Positions 60,442 to 64,000 of a stretch of DNA of 64,000 bases are shown in pieces. Where the stretch lies: assembly GCF_048541825.1 (NCBI RefSeq), contig NZ_CP183332.1, positions 1 to 64,000 of the forward strand. Direction: 5' to 3'. The first letter of the stretch is position 1. Every line of letters begins with the position of its first letter. The notes under the pieces were generated by a model. It made no database searches. It was given only the letters and a program-made list of their open reading frames with translations, and was not told the origin of the DNA. The translations under genes and the position numbers were made by a program. The stretch is from Caulobacter sp048541825 (GTDB lineage: Bacteria > Pseudomonadota > Alphaproteobacteria > Caulobacterales > Caulobacteraceae).

Positions 60442-61550
60442 CGGCGGGCCTGCGTCGGCACGTGGGCGTCGAACCAGGCCTTGAGGTCTTTCAGCGCCGG
60501 GTCGGCAAAGCAGACGTCGAGATAGGTCCAGAGCCTGGGAATGAAATCGGCATAGCGCGGCTTGCCGTCGCGGGTCACCAGCCGGGCGAAGATGCCCAGG
60601 ATGCGGATGATGTTGAGCGCGCCCAGGGTGTGGTAGTCGGCCAGGAAGGCGATGCGGTCGAGCTCGGGCCGGGCGGCCAGATAGCGGTCAAGACAGACCG
60701 TCTCGCGCTCAGGCGACACGGTGCGGCGGGCGTCGTGCAGCAGCATCGACAGGTCCCAGGCCGGGTGGGCCAGGACGGCGTCCTGGAAGTCCAGCATCCC
60801 CACCCGCGCCGCGCCCTTGCGCTCTGGCAGCCAGATCAGGTTCTCGGCGTGATAGTCGCGATGGCAGAAGACTGTCGCCCCGGCCTCGCCAAGGCTGCGG
60901 ATCGGAGCCCAGATCGCTTCCCAGTCGGCGAGCGCGGCGGCGTCGAACGACACATCGCGAAACTGCGGCTGCCATTCCACGAAGATGTCGTGGGCCGTCT
61001 TCAGAGCCAGGTCGTCATAGGCCAGCAACGGCCAGGTCGAGCCGTCGAAGTCCAGCACACTGGGGGTCGGCGCGGCGTGGATCGCCAGCAGGCCGTCGAT
61101 GGCGGCGTCATAGAGCGGGGCCTCGTCGGTCCCGGTCTCGATCAGTCGGGCATAGAGGTCGTCGCCGAGGTCTTCCAGCACGGCCAGGCCGGCGGCCGGA
61201 TCGGCGGCCAGCACCTTGGGCGCGGAAAGACCTTGAGCGTTCAGCCAGCCGGCGCAGGCGACGAAGGCGTCCACCCTCCCGGCGGCCAGGCGGGCGAGGG
61301 CGTTGTAGCCCAGCGCGGCGCGCTCGACGGGCGTCGCGTCAGGCGGACAGGGCGCGGTCTCGACCGAGGGCGGCTGGTCCATGAAGATGAAGCTGACCCC
61401 GCCCTCACGGTGCAGGCGCTCATAGCTGCGGGTCGAGGCGTCGCCGCCCAGGCTCTCGCGGCGCGTATCGCCATAGCCGTGGGCCGACAGGAACGCGGCC
61501 TTCGCCGTCTCGCGCTCAGAACTCAAGGGTGCGTCCTTCAAATCCGCCAT
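60438..61550 (-). CDS. amgK: Anomeric MurNAc/GlcNAc kinase (AmgK-like)
   Basis: The 370-residue protein has the aminoglycoside-phosphotransferase fold: G-G-D-A-S-T-R-S-Y near residue 35, the catalytic loop C-H-R-D-Y-H-A-E-N-L-I and the metal site M-L-D-F-Q-D-A. AmgK phosphorylates MurNAc at the anomeric position before MurU acts. The ATG at 61550 makes it overlap tsaE by 35 bases. A TTG eight codons later, preceded by GAAGGA, would give a shorter overlap and may be the true start. Confidence 0.88.
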   Translation of the reverse strand: MADLKDAPLSSERETAKAAFLSAHGYGDTRRESLGGDASTRSYERLHREGGVSFIFMDQPPSVETAPCPPDATPVERAALGYNALARLAAGRVDAFVACAGWLNAQGLSAPKVLAADPAAGLAVLEDLGDDLYARLIETGTDEAPLYDAAIDGLLAIHAAPTPSVLDFDGSTWPLLAYDDLALKTAHDIFVEWQPQFRDVSFDAAALADWEAIWAPIRSLGEAGATVFCHRDYHAENLIWLPERKGAARVGMLDFQDAVLAHPAWDLSMLLHDARRTVSPERETVCLDRYLAARPELDRIAFLADYHTLGALNIIRILGIFARLVTRDGKPRYADFIPRLWTYLDVCFADPALKDLKAWFDAHVPTQARR

Positions 61551-61962
61551 GCCGGGTGATCGTGACGCGTCGCGCGTCGCCGTCGAGGGCGATGTCTATA
61601 TCGAGCCGAGTCGCCGGCAAACGCCCTTCCAGTCTCTGCGGCCATTCAATCAGCGCGACCCCGTCGTCGAGGGCTTCATCGAGGCCGATCTCATAGGCCT
61701 CGTCGGGATCCGACAGGCGGTAGAGGTCGAAGTGGGCCAGGGGGAAATCGGCCGTCTCGTAGAACTGCACCAGGGTGAAGGTCGGGCTGGGCACCTCCTC
61801 GTCCGGCGTGGTCAGGGCGCGGATCAGGGCGCGGGCCAGGGTCGACTTGCCGGCCCCCAGTGGTCCTGTCAGGCAGAGCGCGTCGCCGGGCTGAAGGGCG
61901 CGGGCCAGGGCGCGGCCCAGGTCCTGGGTGGCGGCCTCGTCAGCGAGTTGGAGAGAGCTCAA
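61516..61962 (-). CDS. tsaE: tRNA threonylcarbamoyladenosine biosynthesis ATPase TsaE
   Basis: The 148-residue ATPase has Walker A L-T-G-P-L-G-A-G-K-S-T, then S-P-T-F-T-L-V-Q-F-Y and I-E-W-P-Q-R-L-E. It works with TsaB, TsaC and TsaD to add the t6A modification next to the anticodon of ANN-reading tRNAs. It overlaps the acyltransferase gene by four bases and amgK by up to 35. The tsaE-amgK-murU adjacency is common in alphaproteobacteria. Confidence 0.93.
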   Translation of the reverse strand: MSSLQLADEAATQDLGRALARALQPGDALCLTGPLGAGKSTLARALIRALTTPDEEVPSPTFTLVQFYETADFPLAHFDLYRLSDPDEAYEIGLDEALDDGVALIEWPQRLEGRLPATRLDIDIALDGDARRVTITRHGGFEGRTLEF

Positions 61963-62822
61963 GTCAGGGCGCCTTCGGGGTGCTTTGGCAGGACCCGCTC
62001 CACATAGCGCTTCAGGTCGGTTGTGGCTTCCCCCGTATCGGCGGCCAGGGATGCGGGATCGATGGGCTTGCCGACGATCAGCTCGAACTTGCGGCCGGTC
62101 TTGTTCAGCAGCTCATGGAACAGGGTGATGTCGCGCAGCTCCCGCGAGCGCTTGTCGAACAGATGGAACAGGGTCGACCAAGGCCCCGCGACATGGATCG
62201 GGATGATCGGAGCCTCATACTTGCGGGCGATCGACACGGCCGAGGCGGCCCAGGGCGGGTCGCTCAGAACGCCCTGGGCATCCTTCACCGCCAGCCGACC
62301 GGCCGGGAAGATCATCAGGGCGCGCTCGGCTTCCAGGGCGTCGCGGGTCATCGCCAGGGTCAGGCGCATGCGTTCGCGGCTGCGCTTTTCCTCGACCCAT
62401 TCCACCGGGATCAGCACCTCGTCGAACTGGCGGCACACGCGATGGGCGTCGGCATTGGCGTAGAAGATGATGTCCGGCCGGGCCCGTTTGAGCACGTCGT
62501 ACACGGCCACCCCGTCGGCGATGCCGGTCGGGTGATTGGCGACGACGACCGCCCGGCCGGCTGCGGGCATATGCTCCAGCCCTCGCACCGCGACCTTCAG
62601 GTCCAGCAGCGCCGAGACATGGTCCAGCGCCGCGCGGCCGCCGATCCCGGCGATGGTGTCGGCCATCCGCCGCGCCCTGCCATAGCCCAGCAGGCCGTAA
62701 AGCGGCGGGCGAAGCAGGGGCCAAAGGGGCGAGGCTGTCAGCCGGGGCGCACGCTCGGCGATCAGCGTGTCGACGATGTGACGGGGTCTGGGCGCCGGAC
62801 GCGCCTCGGGAGCATGGACCAT
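61959..62822 (-). CDS. Lysophospholipid acyltransferase-family protein
   Basis: The 287-residue protein has the acyltransferase motif V-A-N-H-P-T-G-I-A-D-G, of the N-H-P-x-G-x-x-D-G type with five residues between His and Asp, as found in OlsA/hemolysin-like members. Canonical PlsC has four. Later blocks I-F-P-A-G-R-L and I-P-I-H-V-A-G-P (acyl-acceptor and membrane-face motifs) are present. It should acylate a lysolipid or ornithine lipid precursor. It is the first gene of the minus-strand operon leading to addA. Confidence 0.85.
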   Translation of the reverse strand: MVHAPEARPAPRPRHIVDTLIAERAPRLTASPLWPLLRPPLYGLLGYGRARRMADTIAGIGGRAALDHVSALLDLKVAVRGLEHMPAAGRAVVVANHPTGIADGVAVYDVLKRARPDIIFYANADAHRVCRQFDEVLIPVEWVEEKRSRERMRLTLAMTRDALEAERALMIFPAGRLAVKDAQGVLSDPPWAASAVSIARKYEAPIIPIHVAGPWSTLFHLFDKRSRELRDITLFHELLNKTGRKFELIVGKPIDPASLAADTGEATTDLKRYVERVLPKHPEGALT

Positions 62823-62905
62823 GGCGCAAGCTTAGGCGCCGTCGGCTGCGATGTCAGGAAAATTGACGCCTGACGCGCGGCGGTTGAGCTTAGGATGGGA
62901 CGATC

Positions 62906-63556
62906 ATGGGAGTGCCGGACTTGAAGAACCTCATGCGCGGGCTGATCGCCCTGCTGGTCGTGGCCCTGATCGCGGCCGGCGCCTATGGCTACTGGAACAT
63001 GGAGCTGCGCTGGCGGCCCAAGACCATCACCAAGCATCAGGCCGAGATCGCCAAGATCCTGCAGGAGTCGGGATGGGTGTCGCCGGGCCTGGCGGGACCG
63101 AAATTCTACATGGTCAGTTTCCGCACCTGCCCTGACTGCGTGCGCTTCAAGGCCGAGGAATTTCCCAGGCTGCACGCGGCGGGCGTCGACACCCGGGTGA
63201 TCGAGATCGCCCGCGCCGACAAAAACGGCGTCGCCAAGTCCACCCCCGCCGAGCGCGCCACCGTCGCCGAGCTCTGGGTCAACCGCAGCTGGGCCCTGGC
63301 CGAGCGCTGGGACGCAACGCCGGTCGAGGCCTGGACCGCGCCGGGGATCAAGCCGGCAGATGGCGACATCGCCCGCACGGCGGTGGTCGAGGCCGGACGG
63401 GCCAATATCGAAAAGCTGGTTCCCCTGATGAAGGACAATGGCGTCAGCTTCGCCTGGCCGTTGATGGTCTGGTGGACGAAGGACGGCCAGATGCGGGCCT
63501 GCGCTTGTGAGAAGCGCGAAACCTATCGCTTCGTGCGCAACGAGCTGGGGGCTTGA
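62906..63556 (+). CDS. Membrane-anchored thioredoxin-like protein with CPDC motif
   Basis: The 216-residue protein has an N-terminal membrane helix (residues 8-30, L-I-A-L-L-V-V-A-L-I-A-A-G-A). A domain follows where F-R-T-C-P-D-C-V-R-F sits after a beta strand, an arrangement like the CxxC of thioredoxin-fold DsbC/DsbG proteins. A late C-A-C pair lies near the C-terminus. It may be a periplasmic disulfide oxidoreductase or a metallochaperone. I do not recognise a named family. Its stop overlaps the next start (TTGA). Confidence 0.6.
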   Translation: MGVPDLKNLMRGLIALLVVALIAAGAYGYWNMELRWRPKTITKHQAEIAKILQESGWVSPGLAGPKFYMVSFRTCPDCVRFKAEEFPRLHAAGVDTRVIEIARADKNGVAKSTPAERATVAELWVNRSWALAERWDATPVEAWTAPGIKPADGDIARTAVVEAGRANIEKLVPLMKDNGVSFAWPLMVWWTKDGQMRACACEKRETYRFVRNELGA

Positions 63557-64000
63557 CGGCTCCGCCATTGCGTCTCCGGGCTTGCGGCGCGGGACTGTTG
63601 CTGACGGCGGCTGTGCTCAGCGGCGCCGCGACGGCGCAACCCGTTGCGACGGACCCCCGGCCGCTTGCGGCGCTCACCGCGGCCGGCGGGCCGAGCTTGA
63701 CCGGGCGAGTTCTGGTTGCTGACGGGAGGAGGATCCTGTCCGACGAACGGGCCGGGACCTATGGCGACGCGCCGCTCTGGCCTTGGGGTTCGGTGAGCAA
63801 ACAGGTTGCGGCGGCGATTGTGATGTCCGGCGTTGACCGGGGCGAGCTGGCCCTCGACGACCCGATCGCCAAGCTGTGGAAGGCCTACCCAACGCCGACG
63901 ACCGGCGGGATCACGATCCGGCAGCTGCTGCGCCACACCGCCGGCCTGGCCAATCCCGACGACACGCCCCAGACGGATGGCATTCCGGCTTTTTATCTGC
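63553..64000 (+). CDS. Serine beta-lactamase family protein (class C type), 5' part
   Basis: The frame starts with TTG overlapping the previous stop and runs off the window end after about 149 codons. It has a signal peptide (A-C-G-A-G-L-L-L-T-A-A-V-L-S-G-A-A-T-A) and the S-x-x-K active site W-G-S-V-S-K-Q. It continues with D-x-G-E-L-A-L-D-D-P-I and I-T-I-R-Q-L-L-R-H-T-A-G-L, the standard AmpC/EstB-like sequence. It may be an esterase, a D-amino peptidase or a beta-lactamase; the missing C-terminus would help decide. Confidence 0.85.
   Translation, partial: MTAPPLRLRACGAGLLLTAAVLSGAATAQPVATDPRPLAALTAAGGPSLTGRVLVADGRRILSDERAGTYGDAPLWPWGSVSKQVAAAIVMSGVDRGELALDDPIAKLWKAYPTPTTGGITIRQLLRHTAGLANPDDTPQTDGIPAFYL

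Overview
The window is a 64 kb piece of a high-GC alphaproteobacterial chromosome, almost certainly from a Caulobacter species close to C. crescentus or C. segnis. The basis is the near-verbatim resemblance, from memory, of ChpT, TrpB and AccD to their Caulobacter counterparts, the phyR/nepR-sigT-phyK general stress locus, strong GC-rich codon bias, and many HWE/HisKA_2 sensor kinases. I saw no rRNA, tRNA, CRISPR array, transposase, integrase or phage gene.

Layout. 0-3 kb: end of a cytidylyltransferase, alanine dehydrogenase with a divergent Lrp-type regulator, and an exported carbonic anhydrase. 3-10.4 kb: alpha-2-macroglobulin plus penicillin-binding protein 1C. 10.5-12.5 kb: a second carbonic anhydrase with a glutathione transferase and an FAH-family hydrolase. 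12.6-17.6 kb: an ABC ATPase, a membrane permease fused to an M1 peptidase, and a thioesterase. 17.6-21.6 kb: DUF4142 lipoprotein, CoA transferase, hybrid HWE kinase.

21.6-30 kb is a general stress island. It holds the regulators PhyR, NepR, SigT (EcfG) and PhyK. It also holds seven sites of the form GGAAC-N16/17-CGTT placed ahead of a DUF883/membrane-protein pair, a lipid kinase-phosphoesterase pair, a glycine-zipper lipoprotein, two tiny membrane proteins, phyR, nepR-sigT and an entericidin-like lipoprotein. Iron superoxide dismutase sits inside it. 30-33 kb: chpT-cheY-cheR, a DUF3553 protein and CysQ.

33-41.5 kb: a RhtA-type exporter, YdbL-YnbE-YdbH envelope proteins, DapB and a malic enzyme. 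41.5-44.2 kb is an accessory patch: an AT-richer membrane protein, a long inverted repeat, an orphan antitoxin and repeat debris. 44.2-51.8 kb: HWE kinase, metallo-beta-lactamase-fold protein, then trpF-trpB-trpA-accD-folC. 51.8-52.6 kb is a second small accessory patch. 52.7-62.8 kb, minus strand: thioredoxin, then an overlapping operon acyltransferase-tsaE-amgK-murU-addB-addA. 62.9-64 kb: a thioredoxin-like protein and the start of a serine beta-lactamase-family protein.

Intergenic gaps carry two families of palindromic repeats: a CCTCCCCC/GGGGGAGG family and a CCCGGCG..CGCCGGG..CCCAGAT family. In two places they intrude on gene expression signals: they encode the first residues of PbpC and supply the ribosome binding site of addA.
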